From contig NZ_SMZJ02000005.1 of NCBI RefSeq assembly GCF_004358095.2, positions 124,001 to 188,000 of the forward strand: a stretch of 64,000 nt of DNA. The letters are read 5' to 3'. The position numbers and the translations under genes are program-made. Positions 35,137 through 44,510 of this stretch are shown here, in pieces. The notes beneath the pieces are model-generated. The model was not told where the DNA came from. It made no database searches and worked only from the letters and a program-made list of their open reading frames with translations. Source of the stretch: Seonamhaeicola sediminis. Lineage in GTDB: Bacteria > Bacteroidota > Bacteroidia > Flavobacteriales > Flavobacteriaceae. The stretch's first letter is position 1, and every line of letters begins with the position of its first letter.

Positions 35137-35958
35137 ATGACAAAAATAACAGCCGCAGAGGTAAATAAATTAAGAAAAACTACTGGAGCCGGCATGATGG
35201 ATTGTAAAAAAGCTCTAGTTGAAGCTGAAGGTGATTTTGATAAAGCCATTGAAATCCTACGTAAAAAAGGACAAAAAGTAGCTGCAAAAAGAGCTGATAG
35301 AGAATCTACTGAAGGTGCTGCCATTGCAAAAGTAAATGCAGATAACACTGTTGGTGTATCTATAGTATTAGGTTGTGAAACTGACTTTGTTGGTAAAAAC
35401 GAAAATTTTGTAAACCTTGCTCATGAATTAGCTGAATTAGCTTTAAATTACGCAACTAAAGAAGAGTTTTTAGCTGCAAATTTTAATGGTATTTCTGTTT
35501 CTGAAAAACTAATTGAGCAAACTGGTGTTATTGGTGAAAAACTAGACATTAATGCATTTGTAAGATTAGAAGCTCCTTTTGTTGGATCATACATACACGC
35601 TGGTAACAAAATTGCTACTTTAGTTGGTCTTTCTGCCAAAGTTGATGGTGCTGAGGTAGCAGCAAAAGATGTTGCTATGCAAGCTGCTGCAATGAATCCA
35701 ATTGCTTTAAATGAAGAAGGTGTTGATGCTTCAATTGTTGAAAAAGAAATTGAAATTGCTAAAGATCAGTTACGTGCAGAAGGAAAACCAGAAGCTATGT
35801 TAGATAACATTGCTAAAGGAAAACTTAACCGTTTCTTCAAAGATAACACTTTAGTAAACCAAGCATTTATCAAAGACAGTAAATTAAGCGTTGCCGATTA
35901 TGTGAAAACATACGGAGATGTTACTGTTACTGGATTTGAGCGAGTTGCTTTAGGGTAA
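35137..35958 (+). CDS. tsf: Elongation factor Ts
   Basis: A 273-residue guanine nucleotide exchange factor for EF-Tu. The N-terminal UBA-like domain carries LRKTTGAGMMDCKKALVEAEGD, and the core has GCETDFVGKNENF, where the Asp-Phe pair contacts EF-Tu. Length and order are normal. In related genomes pyrH and frr normally follow directly; here an insertion sequence starts 40 bp after the stop. A short hairpin, TTTCCTT with AAGGAAA (35964-35983), stands in that gap. Confidence 0.97.
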   Translation: MTKITAAEVNKLRKTTGAGMMDCKKALVEAEGDFDKAIEILRKKGQKVAAKRADRESTEGAAIAKVNADNTVGVSIVLGCETDFVGKNENFVNLAHELAELALNYATKEEFLAANFNGISVSEKLIEQTGVIGEKLDINAFVRLEAPFVGSYIHAGNKIATLVGLSAKVDGAEVAAKDVAMQAAAMNPIALNEEGVDASIVEKEIEIAKDQLRAEGKPEAMLDNIAKGKLNRFFKDNTLVNQAFIKDSKLSVADYVKTYGDVTVTGFERVALG

Positions 35959-36003
35959 TCATATTTCCTTTTAATTAAGGAAAACCTAAATATTTATAAG
36001 AGG

Positions 36004-36040
36004 TCGTCTAAAAAGTGATTTTTAGGCGATTTTCTTTTTT
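36004..36040 (+). terminator. Terminator formed by the left end of the insertion sequence
   Basis: TCGTCTAAAAA and TTTTTAGGCGA form an 11-bp stem (one wobble) with a 4-base loop, followed by TTTTCTTTTTT. It lies within the left inverted repeat and would stop tsf transcripts entering the element. Confidence 0.65.
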
Positions 36041-36055
36041 ATAAAAGCATAGGTT

Positions 36056-37639
36056 TTAGAAGCGGTTGGATATATTTGATTGAAAAGTGGCAGTAAAATC
36101 CTGCACCGTTAAACTGTACTTTTTAAGGTTATGTGCCATGGCGATAAGCCCTATTTCCACTCTTACCTTATCGATCCCCCTTAACATAAAGCGTTTAAAA
36201 TTCATATTGTGTTTTATGTTTCCAAAAACAGCTTCCACATCCCAGCATCGTTGCTTTCTTTTGGCGATGCCTTGCTCGCCGGTAAGCAGTGTTCTTGCTT
36301 TTGCCTTGAGCCGCATTAAATTGTAATTGCGTTCTATGATTCGGTCATGCTTTGATTTGTGGCAAAGGCCTCTGAGCGGGCAACCATTACAGTTTTGAGC
36401 CTGATAACGATGTATTTCTTGCTCAAAACCGTTTTTTGTTTTCTTTTTATGGCTACCAATGTTTGTCATGGCCTGTCCCATGGGACAATAATAAGTGTCT
36501 GTTCCTTTGTTATAATGTAATTGCTCTGGATGAAAGGGGTTGTTTTTTCCTTTCTTTTCGTCTTGCTGCTCTTTATGGAAGTAATTGTATTTTACAAAAG
36601 CCGTTATGTTTTTATCTTCTAGATCTGTATAATTTTCTTCACTGCCATAGCCTGCGTCTGCCGTGAGTGTTTCAGGTGTTTCGTTGTAATTTTCAATGTG
36701 GTCGCTAACGTGTTCTTTTAAGGTAGTGGTATCTGCCGTGGTCTGCGCCAGTGTATAATTGGTGAGGTATTGGTTGTTGGTGGAGGCCTGCACGTTGTAG
36801 CCCGGTTTTAGTTGCCCGTTCTGCATATGGTCGTCCTTCATCCGCATAAAAGTGGCATCGGGATCTGTCTTGCTGTAACTGTTCCTTTCTTTTAAAATGG
36901 CTTCCTGCTTTTGGTATTTTGCCATATTTGTCGGCCAGTTTTTCTTAGCGTAATTTAGCTTTTGTCTTACTTTTTTATCGACCTCCCTGCCCTGTAGCGC
37001 ATCATTGATTTGGTTGATGGTTGCTTCAACTTTTTCCGCATCGATAGCTTCAAAGTCGGGCGTATTGGGAATATGCTGTTCATCTTTATAGACCTTTTCT
37101 ACATGGGACCAAAGTTCTTTCAATTGTTTTTTGATGCGCTCCCTGCTCGTCTTTATGGACTTGCCCCATACAAAAGTATAGCGATTGGCATTGGCCTCAA
37201 TCTTGGTGCCGTCTACATAAATATCTTTTAAGCTGATAACACCCTGTTCCACCAAAAGCAAAACGACTTGGTGGAATATTTTCTTTAGATGGCCTTGTAA
37301 ACGTTTGCCCCTAAAATCGTTGATGGTGTTGTGGTCGGGTCTGCTCTGTCCGCTGAGCCACATAAAATGGATGTTCTCATGTAATGCCTGTTCTATTTTT
37401 CGCGAAGAATAAAGGTTGCGCAGATAGGCATAGATAATGACCTTGAGCAACATCCGCGGATGGTAACTTGACGTGCCGCCTCCTTTGTAACTTGCCTCTA
37501 AGGCACTGATGTCGATATGGTCGATGATCTTATTTACAATGCGCACGGGATGGTTGACCGGTACCAGCTCATCATAACTGGGCGGCAAAAGACTCAACTG
37601 ATCTTGGTCGTAAGTCTTAAAAATTATTTTTCTGCTCAT
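36056..37639 (-). CDS. IS1182 family transposase
   Basis: A 527-residue DDE-type transposase. The N-terminal DUF772 region is clear (VPVNHPVRIVNKIID, SSYHPRMLLKVIIYAYLRN, RPDHNTINDFRG). The catalytic acids are expected in IYVDGTKIEANANRY, LTADAGYGSEEN and WDVEAVFGNIKHN, all present, and a cysteine cluster (CPMG, CNGCPLRGLCHKS) is typical of the C-terminal DDE_Tnp_1_6 domain. The frame is uninterrupted, so the element may be active. I start at the ATG (MSRKII) at 37639 instead of a TTG five codons upstream. Its GC content is higher than its surroundings, fitting recent arrival. Confidence 0.92.
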   Translation of the reverse strand: MSRKIIFKTYDQDQLSLLPPSYDELVPVNHPVRIVNKIIDHIDISALEASYKGGGTSSYHPRMLLKVIIYAYLRNLYSSRKIEQALHENIHFMWLSGQSRPDHNTINDFRGKRLQGHLKKIFHQVVLLLVEQGVISLKDIYVDGTKIEANANRYTFVWGKSIKTSRERIKKQLKELWSHVEKVYKDEQHIPNTPDFEAIDAEKVEATINQINDALQGREVDKKVRQKLNYAKKNWPTNMAKYQKQEAILKERNSYSKTDPDATFMRMKDDHMQNGQLKPGYNVQASTNNQYLTNYTLAQTTADTTTLKEHVSDHIENYNETPETLTADAGYGSEENYTDLEDKNITAFVKYNYFHKEQQDEKKGKNNPFHPEQLHYNKGTDTYYCPMGQAMTNIGSHKKKTKNGFEQEIHRYQAQNCNGCPLRGLCHKSKHDRIIERNYNLMRLKAKARTLLTGEQGIAKRKQRCWDVEAVFGNIKHNMNFKRFMLRGIDKVRVEIGLIAMAHNLKKYSLTVQDFTATFQSNISNRF

Positions 37640-37776
37640 TCTTAAATTTAACAACTTATTGGAAAAATGGCAAAAAAAAAGACTGCCTTTTCAGACAGCC
37701 TCTTTTTTGTTTCTTTAACTCAAATCAAAATTAATAATTGCATTCATTTAATCATCATATAAAATAAATTTTTGCG

Positions 37777-37784
37777 TAGTTTTG
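37777..37784 (+). promoter_or_regulatory. Bacteroidota -7 element for pyrH-frr
   Basis: TAGTTTTG matches TAnnTTTG, 23 bp before the pyrH start and outside the insertion sequence. It would let pyrH and frr be transcribed although the element separates them from tsf. Confidence 0.5.
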
Positions 37785-37807
37785 CACAACTTCAGTATTA
37801 ACAGCTA

Positions 37808-38515
37808 ATGAAATATAAAAGAATACTCCTTAAACTATCCGGAGAAGCCCTAATGGGAAATCGCCAATATGGCATAGACCCAGACCGATTATCGGAATAT
37901 GCAAAAGATATAAAAGAAATTACAGACAAAGGTGTTGAAGTTGCCATAGTTATTGGTGGTGGTAACATTTTTAGAGGTGTTGCTGGAGCCAGTAAAGGTA
38001 TGGACAGAGTGCAGGGTGACCATATGGGAATGCTTGCTACTGTAATTAATGGTTTAGCTTTACAAGGAGCTTTAGAAGATGCGAATATTGAAACTAGACT
38101 TCAAACCGCTATTAAAATTAATGAAGTAGCAGAACCTTTTATAAGAAGAAGAGCCATGAGACATCTTGAAAAAGGTCGAGTAGTAATTTTTGGAGGTGGT
38201 ACTGGAAATCCTTACTTTACAACAGATTCAGCAGCTGTATTAAGAGCTATTGAAATTGAAGCTGATGTTATTTTAAAAGGAACACGTGTTGATGGTATTT
38301 ATACAGCAGACCCTGAAAAAGATAAAAAGGCCATTAAGTTTAGTAATATTTCTTTTGATGAAGTTTTAAGTAAAGGACTAAAAGTTATGGACACAACAGC
38401 ATTCACCTTAAGTCAAGAAAATGAATTACCTATTATAGTCTTTGACATGAATAAAAAAGGTAATTTGCTTAAAGTAGTTTCAGGTGAAGAAATTGGAACT
38501 GTAGTTAATATATAA
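37808..38515 (+). CDS. pyrH: UMP kinase
   Basis: A 235-residue amino-acid-kinase-fold enzyme that phosphorylates UMP to UDP, the step shared by all pyrimidine nucleotide synthesis. Visible motifs are [42 protein letters not shown] and [13 protein letters not shown]. The length is normal. It leads pyrH-frr, now cut off from rpsB-tsf by the insertion sequence but with its own promoter box. frr follows after 46 bp. Confidence 0.97.
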   Translation: MKYKRILLKLSGEALMGNRQYGIDPDRLSEYAKDIKEITDKGVEVAIVIGGGNIFRGVAGASKGMDRVQGDHMGMLATVINGLALQGALEDANIETRLQTAIKINEVAEPFIRRRAMRHLEKGRVVIFGGGTGNPYFTTDSAAVLRAIEIEADVILKGTRVDGIYTADPEKDKKAIKFSNISFDEVLSKGLKVMDTTAFTLSQENELPIIVFDMNKKGNLLKVVSGEEIGTVVNI

Positions 38516-38561
38516 AATTGGCGTAATTTTTGTTTCTTAATGCCAAGTAAATTTTAATACT

Positions 38562-39119
38562 ATGAAAGAAGACATACAATTTATATTAGACACAGCAAAA
38601 GAAGCCATGGATAATGCTATAAAGCATTTAGAAAAACAGCTTTCTAACATTAGAGCAGGAAAAGCAAGTCCTGCAATGCTAGGGAGTGTAATGGTAGATT
38701 ATTATGGTTCTCAAACACCACTAAACCAAGTTGCTAATGTTAATACTCCTGACGGAAGAACCATTACCATACAGCCATGGGAAAAATCTATGCTTCAAGA
38801 AATTGAACGTGCTATTATGATTGCCAACTTAGGTTTTAACCCTATGAATAATGGTGAAAGTATTATTATTAATGTCCCTCCATTAACAGAAGAACGTAGA
38901 CGCGATCTTTCCAAACAAGCTAAAGCTGAAGGAGAAGATGCTAAAATTGGCATTAGAAATGCCCGTAAAGATGCTATGCATGATATTAAAAAATTAGACG
39001 ATGCTTCTGAAGACCTAAAGGCTAATGCCGAAATAGACATACAAGAAATGACAGATTCTTACGTTAAGAAAGCAGATGATATTTTCCATGTTAAGGAAAA
39101 AGAAATTATGACCGTTTAA
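38562..39119 (+). CDS. frr: Ribosome recycling factor
   Basis: A 185-residue factor that, with EF-G, splits the post-termination ribosome. The two-domain L-shaped protein is recognised by LSNIRAGKASPAMLGSVMVDYYG near residue 26, TIQPWEKSM, and the C-terminal helix region RNARKDAMHDIKKL. The gene ends 9 bp before a strong terminator, closing the operon. Confidence 0.97.
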   Translation: MKEDIQFILDTAKEAMDNAIKHLEKQLSNIRAGKASPAMLGSVMVDYYGSQTPLNQVANVNTPDGRTITIQPWEKSMLQEIERAIMIANLGFNPMNNGESIIINVPPLTEERRRDLSKQAKAEGEDAKIGIRNARKDAMHDIKKLDDASEDLKANAEIDIQEMTDSYVKKADDIFHVKEKEIMTV

Positions 39120-39128
39120 AATGTAACT

Positions 39129-39154
39129 AAAGCGACAATTATGTCGCTTTTTTT
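39129..39154 (+). terminator. Intrinsic terminator after frr
   Basis: AAAGCGACA and TGTCGCTTT form a 9-bp stem around ATTA, followed by TTTT. Confidence 0.88.
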
Positions 39155-39180
39155 ATCAACAATCATTTCTGTTTAATAAT

Positions 39181-40452
39181 ATGCTTAAGCATTGCCTTTT
39201 TTTTGTTATTATCCTTTGTTTTAAACTTTTAAACAGTCAATCTTCTTACAAAGCCTTCAAGGAAAGCATACAAGATTCTGTTAAAAAGGAAACGTTTGTA
39301 AAACATTTAGGCAATGGCTATTTACCTAGCAAATATTTCAATTTCGATTTAAGGTATTTAATAAAATTCAATCAATATGAAGGCATCCGTACTGGTATTG
39401 GTGGCACTACCAATGAAAACTTCTCAAAAAATTTTAAAATAAATGGTTATTCAGTTTATGGGTTTAGAGATGATGAATTCAAATTTAGTATTGGTGGAGC
39501 AATTAGGTTAGCGCCTAAAACCAATACGTGGTTAAGTCTATCTTATACAGACGATTTACAAGAAACCGGAAGCACTAAATTCTTAACAGACGGTCGTTTC
39601 TTTCAATTTTTTGAACCCAGATTATTAAATATTGATTTGTTTCATAGCCATATCACAAAATCTATTGGTATAGAACACCTATTATTTGATAAGTTAAGTA
39701 CTAAAACTGAATTTTCAATTAGTAGTATCAATCCAACTTACCAATATAGTTTCAATACTAATGGCATGCTATTAAATAACTTTAGATTAAGTGTAGCTAA
39801 AATTGCCTTTCAATGGAACCCTTTTAGCGATTTTAATCAAACTGAAAATGGTTTAAAAGAAACTAAACAAGGATATCCCAAATTCACGCTTCAATATTCA
39901 AAAAGCTTTAAAAATGTTTTTAAAAGTGATTTCAATTTTTCTAAAATTGATTTCAGAACCATACATAAAATTATTATTGACAAAGACAACTATTCTGAAT
40001 TAACTTTGGTTTCAGGTTTAGCTAACGGTGATACCCCTATTACACATATGTACCATGCTTATCCTAATAACATTACAAAAGAAACGGTTATGCAGCGGTT
40101 CTCTGTAGCTGGTTTAAATAGTTTTGAAACTATGTATTTTAATGAGTTCTTTTCTGATAAGTTTACTACCATCCAAGCTAAACATTTTTTTAAACCCTTT
40201 AAAATCTCAGAGCGTCTCAACCCGCAATTGGTATTGATTTCTAGATTTGCCATTGGTAACATGGAATTTCCTGAAAAACATGAAAATATTAGTTTTAAAA
40301 CACTAGAAAAAGGTTATACAGAATCTGGATTCGAAATTAATAAACTACTCTTTGGTTTTGGCTTAAGCTTTACCTACCGTTATGGTGGTTATCATTTACC
40401 TGAATTTACAGACAATCTTGCTTTAAAGTTTACATTTAACGTGACTTTATGA
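39181..40452 (+). CDS. DUF5686-type outer-membrane barrel, short form
   Basis: A 423-residue exported protein with a signal peptide (to about residue 20, LLNSQS). The remainder matches the C-terminal barrel part of DUF5686 proteins: FETMYFNEFFSDKF, the KHFFKPF loop, LISRFAIGNME and the last strands FGLSFTYRYGGYHLPEFTDNLALKF. Full DUF5686 proteins are about 800 residues and start with a carboxypeptidase-like domain; that half is absent here, although a signal peptide is kept, so this is a stable shorter version and not a fragment. Function unknown. It lies between the frr terminator and the MMPL transporter gene. Confidence 0.7.
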   Translation: MLKHCLFFVIILCFKLLNSQSSYKAFKESIQDSVKKETFVKHLGNGYLPSKYFNFDLRYLIKFNQYEGIRTGIGGTTNENFSKNFKINGYSVYGFRDDEFKFSIGGAIRLAPKTNTWLSLSYTDDLQETGSTKFLTDGRFFQFFEPRLLNIDLFHSHITKSIGIEHLLFDKLSTKTEFSISSINPTYQYSFNTNGMLLNNFRLSVAKIAFQWNPFSDFNQTENGLKETKQGYPKFTLQYSKSFKNVFKSDFNFSKIDFRTIHKIIIDKDNYSELTLVSGLANGDTPITHMYHAYPNNITKETVMQRFSVAGLNSFETMYFNEFFSDKFTTIQAKHFFKPFKISERLNPQLVLISRFAIGNMEFPEKHENISFKTLEKGYTESGFEINKLLFGFGLSFTYRYGGYHLPEFTDNLALKFTFNVTL

Positions 40453-40472
40453 GGTAATACAAGGGTTTTTTC

Positions 40473-40480
40473 TACCTTTG
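40473..40480 (+). promoter_or_regulatory. Bacteroidota -7 element for the MMPL transporter gene
   Basis: TACCTTTG matches TAnnTTTG, 20 bp before the start codon. No TTG at -33. Confidence 0.45.
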
Positions 40481-40500
40481 CGCTGCTTTCATAAAAAGGT

Positions 40501-42888
40501 ATGTTTAAACTGTTCAGCAAAGACTTTTGGGATGTTACTGCAAGATTGATTTTACGTAATAAAATCATTATTCTTATTGCTATTATTATTACTACATTGT
40601 TTTTTAGCAAGCAGTGGGATAACATGCGCTTTACCTATACTGAAGCCAACTTATTACCAGATGAACACGAGGTTAATATTACATACAATAACTTTTTAAA
40701 AACCTTTGGAGAAGAGGGTAATCTTATTGTTTTAGGAGTAAAAGACAATTCTTTATTTACTATTGAAAAGCTTAATGCCTGGAACAAACTTTCGGATAGT
40801 TTTAAAAATTACAAAGAAGTAGAGACCGTAATTTCTATTACAGACCTTCAAAAACTTGTTAAAGACACAAGGAATGAAAAGTTCAACTTAGAACCTTTTA
40901 TTAAAGACTCCATTACTTCAATTGAACAAATTGAAATACTTCAAAACGAACTGTTTCATAAGTATCCGTTTTATGATAATTTTTTGTTTAATAAGGAAAC
41001 CCAAACAGTCAGGACCGCAATTTATTTAAACAAGGATATAGTAAATACATCGGCAAGAAAAGATTTTGTAATTGATATCTTAATTGATAAAATAGAGACT
41101 TTTGAAAAAGATTATAATCTAGATGTTAGAGTGTCAGGGATGCCTTATATACGTACCCTAAATTCTCAAAACATCATTGATGAAATTAACCTTTTTGTAA
41201 TTGCAGCATTACTGGTTACATCCATTATTTTCTTTTTCTTTTTTAGGTCGTTTAGAGCTACTTTCATTTCACTTATTGTAGTTTGTATTGGGGTAATGTG
41301 GACACTTGGTATTATTGGGTTGTTCAATTACGAAATCACCGTTTTAACAGCTTTAATTCCACCATTAATTATAGTTATAGGAATCCCCAACTGTATCTTT
41401 TTAATTAATAAGTACCAACATGAGGTAAAGCTTCATGGTAATAAAGTAAAATCGTTACAACGTGTTATTACCAAAATTGGTAATGCTACCTTAATGACTA
41501 ATGTAACCACTGCCTCTGGCTTTGCAACTTTTATACTTACTGAAAGTCAACTTTTAAAAGAATTTGGGGTAGTAGCATCCTTAAGTATTTTGGCTATTTT
41601 TATTTTATGTCTGCTTATTATACCAATTATTTATACGTTTTTACCCCATCCAAAAGACCGCCATTTAGAGCATTTAAACAAGCGTTGGATTGGTGGTTTT
41701 GTAAACTGGATGGAGCGTATGGTTAAGCAAAAGCGAATTACCATATATGCCACATCGGTTGTTTTGCTTATAGTAAGTATTATAGGTATATATCAAATTA
41801 AAATCTCTGGTAGTTTAGTTGAAGACATGCCCAAAGAAGCCGAATTTTTTAAAGACATACGCTTTTTTGAGGAAGAGTTTAACGGTATCATGCCTTTAGA
41901 ATTCATGGTAGATACCAAACGTAAAAAAGGGGTTATGAAGCTCGCTACGCTTAAACGCATGGATGAGCTAGAAGATCTCATTATTGAAACCCCTGAACTA
42001 TCAAAGCCTATTTCTGTGGTGAGTTTGGTTAAATATTCAAAACAAGCTTACTATAACGGGAACCCTAAATATTATCAACTACCTACATCACAGGAAAACA
42101 GTTTCATTTTATCATATGCTAGAAATTCTTCTTCTGATGTGGATTTACTCAACAACTTTGTAGATAGTACGGGGCAATATGCTAGAATAACAACTTTTAT
42201 GAAAGATATTGGGACTGATAAAATGGAACGTATTGAAGAAAATCTACAAAATAAAATAGATAAGGTTTTCCCAAAGGAACGATACAATGTTACCATGACA
42301 GGCAAAGCCCTAGTATTTCAGAAAGGCACCAAATATTTGGTTAAAAATTTAGCTATATCGTTATCATTGGCCATACTCTTAATTTCATTATTTATGGCCT
42401 ATATGTTTCGTTCTGGGAGAATGATTATTATTTCATTAATTCCTAACCTACTCCCATTATTGGTTACCGCAGGATTGATGGGTTATCTGGGTGTTCCTAT
42501 TAAACCCTCAACTATTTTAGTGTTTAGTATTGCTTTTGGGATTTCGGTAGATGATACCATTCACTTTTTAGCTAAATACAGACAGGAATTACAGGCAAAT
42601 AACTGGAAAATAAAAGTTTCTGTTTATGGTGCTTTACGCGAAACAGGGGTTAGTATGTTTTACACATCTATTGTGCTCTTCTTTGGATTTTCGGTGTTTA
42701 CCATTTCCAGCTTTGGTGGTACCGTAGCATTGGGTGCGTTAGTTTCGGCTACACTATTGTTTGCCATGTTATCTAATCTTTTATTACTTCCCTCATTATT
42801 ACTTTCTTTAGAACGCAGTATTGCTAATAAAGAAGTTTTAAGAGAACCTGCTATAAATATTATTCCTGATGAGGACGAAGTTGAATAA
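40501..42888 (+). CDS. MMPL/RND family transporter
   Basis: A 795-residue inner-membrane protein with the two-fold layout of RND and MMPL transporters: one helix at the N-terminus, a large periplasmic loop (about residues 45-220), a bundle of five helices with a sterol-sensing-like segment (ALIPPLIIVIGIPNCIFLINKY), then a second helix, loop (about 430-610) and helix bundle (VFSIAFGISVDDTIHFLAKYR). It is half the size of drug-efflux RND pumps, and no membrane-fusion or TolC partner is adjacent, so lipid or hopanoid export is more likely than drug efflux (inference). A small terminator hairpin follows. Confidence 0.85.
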   Translation: MFKLFSKDFWDVTARLILRNKIIILIAIIITTLFFSKQWDNMRFTYTEANLLPDEHEVNITYNNFLKTFGEEGNLIVLGVKDNSLFTIEKLNAWNKLSDSFKNYKEVETVISITDLQKLVKDTRNEKFNLEPFIKDSITSIEQIEILQNELFHKYPFYDNFLFNKETQTVRTAIYLNKDIVNTSARKDFVIDILIDKIETFEKDYNLDVRVSGMPYIRTLNSQNIIDEINLFVIAALLVTSIIFFFFFRSFRATFISLIVVCIGVMWTLGIIGLFNYEITVLTALIPPLIIVIGIPNCIFLINKYQHEVKLHGNKVKSLQRVITKIGNATLMTNVTTASGFATFILTESQLLKEFGVVASLSILAIFILCLLIIPIIYTFLPHPKDRHLEHLNKRWIGGFVNWMERMVKQKRITIYATSVVLLIVSIIGIYQIKISGSLVEDMPKEAEFFKDIRFFEEEFNGIMPLEFMVDTKRKKGVMKLATLKRMDELEDLIIETPELSKPISVVSLVKYSKQAYYNGNPKYYQLPTSQENSFILSYARNSSSDVDLLNNFVDSTGQYARITTFMKDIGTDKMERIEENLQNKIDKVFPKERYNVTMTGKALVFQKGTKYLVKNLAISLSLAILLISLFMAYMFRSGRMIIISLIPNLLPLLVTAGLMGYLGVPIKPSTILVFSIAFGISVDDTIHFLAKYRQELQANNWKIKVSVYGALRETGVSMFYTSIVLFFGFSVFTISSFGGTVALGALVSATLLFAMLSNLLLLPSLLLSLERSIANKEVLREPAINIIPDEDEVE

Positions 42889-42957
42889 CCTTTCAATAAA
42901 TAATATTTTTTATATTTTTACTTATAGAATTATCTTTTTTACTTAAATTAAACTTGG

Positions 42958-42977
42958 AAGCCGAAAGGCTTTTTTTA
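42958..42977 (+). terminator. Small intrinsic terminator before asnS
   Basis: AAGCC-GAAA-GGCTT with a GNRA tetraloop, followed by TTTTTAT. Confidence 0.7.
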
Positions 42978-43002
42978 TATTTACATTCAAAATTAAGATT
43001 TA

Positions 43003-44436
43003 ATGCGTCAGTATAGCGTCTCAGAATTATTAACAGAAGATATTACCTTTCCTGAAGTAGAAATAAAAGGTTGGGTTAGAACTTTTAGAGCAAACCGCTT
43101 TATTGCCTTAAACGATGGGTCAACATTAAATAACATACAGTGCGTAGTAGATTTTGAAAATTTTGATGAGGCTTTATTAAAACGAATTACTACTGGAGCC
43201 GCCATTCATGTAACAGGTGAATTAGTAGAAAGCCAAGGCAAAGGACAAAAAGTAGAAATCAAAGTAAAAACTTTAGAGGTTTTAGGTGATTCTGATCCTG
43301 AAGAATATCCAATTCAGCCCAAAAAACATTCATTTGAGTTTTTACGCGAAAATGCCCACTTACGTACCAGAACCAATACTTTTAGTGCTGTAATGCGCTT
43401 AAGATCTGCTCTTTCTTATGCTATTCATAAATACTTTAATGAGCATGGTTTCTATTATATGCACACTCCAATAATTACTGGTAGTGATGCCGAAGGAGCT
43501 GGAGAAATGTTTAAAGTAACAAGTCTAGATATAAATAATCTACCAAAAAACGGCAATAATAAAGTAGATTATTCCAAGGATTTCTTTGGAAAAGAAACCA
43601 ATTTAACGGTTTCAGGTCAGTTAGAAGCTGAAACATATGCCATGTCACTTGGAAAGGTATATACATTTGGCCCTACTTTTAGAGCCGAGAATTCTAATAC
43701 TTCACGCCATTTAGCAGAGTTTTGGATGATTGAACCAGAAGTGGCCTTTATGGACTTAGCTGGTAATATGGATTTAGCCGAAGACTTCTTAAAATTTGTA
43801 ATTAAATATGTGCTTGAAAATAATAGTGATGACTTAGAATTTCTAGATAAACGTCAACAAGATGAGGATAAGAAAAAACCTCAAGCCGATAGAAGTGACA
43901 TGACGCTCATTGAAAAACTGAAATTTGTAACAGACAACCATTTTAAGCGTGTAAGCTACACCGAAGCTATTGATATTCTCAGAAATAGTAAACCAAATAA
44001 GAAAAAGAAATTCAAATATATTATCAAAGATTGGGGCTGTGATTTACAAAGCGAGCACGAACGTTTTTTGGTAGAAAAGCACTTTAAATGTCCTGTAATT
44101 CTATTTGACTATCCAGCAAATATCAAAGCGTTTTACATGCGTTTAAATGATGACGGCAAAACAGTTCGTGCCATGGATATTTTATTCCCAGGCATAGGCG
44201 AAATTGTGGGAGGTGCTCAACGTGAAGAACGTTTGGAAGTCTTAAAACAAAAAATGGCGGCCTTGAATATACCCGAAGAAGAACTTTGGTGGTATTTAGA
44301 TCTCAGGAAATATGGCACTGCAGTTCATTCTGGCTTTGGTCTAGGGTTTGAGCGTTTAGTAATGTTCGTAACTAGTATGTGTAATATTAGAGATGTTATT
44401 CCTTTCCCAAGAACTCCTCAAAACGCAGAATTTTAG
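43003..44436 (+). CDS. asnS: Asparaginyl-tRNA synthetase
   Basis: A 477-residue class IIb synthetase that charges tRNA-Asn. The N-terminal OB-fold anticodon-binding domain (about 1-110, [21 protein letters not shown]) leads to the catalytic domain with motif 2 [21 protein letters not shown] split around its loop and motif 3 [11 protein letters not shown]. The conserved [16 protein letters not shown] end is present. Having a dedicated enzyme means the cell does not need the GatCAB route for Asn-tRNA. The 74-bp gap to rpoN holds a 9-bp inverted repeat (AGTTAAAAG/CTTTTAACT, 44467-44494). Confidence 0.97.
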   Translation: MRQYSVSELLTEDITFPEVEIKGWVRTFRANRFIALNDGSTLNNIQCVVDFENFDEALLKRITTGAAIHVTGELVESQGKGQKVEIKVKTLEVLGDSDPEEYPIQPKKHSFEFLRENAHLRTRTNTFSAVMRLRSALSYAIHKYFNEHGFYYMHTPIITGSDAEGAGEMFKVTSLDINNLPKNGNNKVDYSKDFFGKETNLTVSGQLEAETYAMSLGKVYTFGPTFRAENSNTSRHLAEFWMIEPEVAFMDLAGNMDLAEDFLKFVIKYVLENNSDDLEFLDKRQQDEDKKKPQADRSDMTLIEKLKFVTDNHFKRVSYTEAIDILRNSKPNKKKKFKYIIKDWGCDLQSEHERFLVEKHFKCPVILFDYPANIKAFYMRLNDDGKTVRAMDILFPGIGEIVGGAQREERLEVLKQKMAALNIPEEELWWYLDLRKYGTAVHSGFGLGFERLVMFVTSMCNIRDVIPFPRTPQNAEF

Positions 44437-44510
44437 TCTCAATTTTGGTTGTGGTACAAGTATTGTAGTTAAAAGAAATTTTATACTTTTAACTCAAACC
44501 AAATCAAAAT

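Larger units (their letters stand above)
35999..37703 (-). mobile_element. IS1182-type insertion sequence between tsf and pyrH
   Basis: A 1.7-kb element carrying one transposase gene on the minus strand. Its ends are inverted repeats: AGAGGTCGTCTAAAAAG at 35999-36015 and, at 37687-37703 read from the other side, AGAGGCTGTCTGAAAAG (14 of 17 match). The GAGGCTGTCT core is typical of IS1182 relatives. I see no convincing target duplication next to the repeats. It splits a ribosomal protein/nucleotide operon that is otherwise in conserved order. Confidence 0.85.

Noticed and set aside
36087-37231. Several plus-strand frames inside the insertion sequence
   Set aside because: All lie opposite the transposase, which has uninterrupted family motifs.
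35985-37715. A target-site duplication around the insertion sequence
   Set aside because: The bases next to the two inverted repeats (TTATA on the left, TTTTT on the right) do not match.
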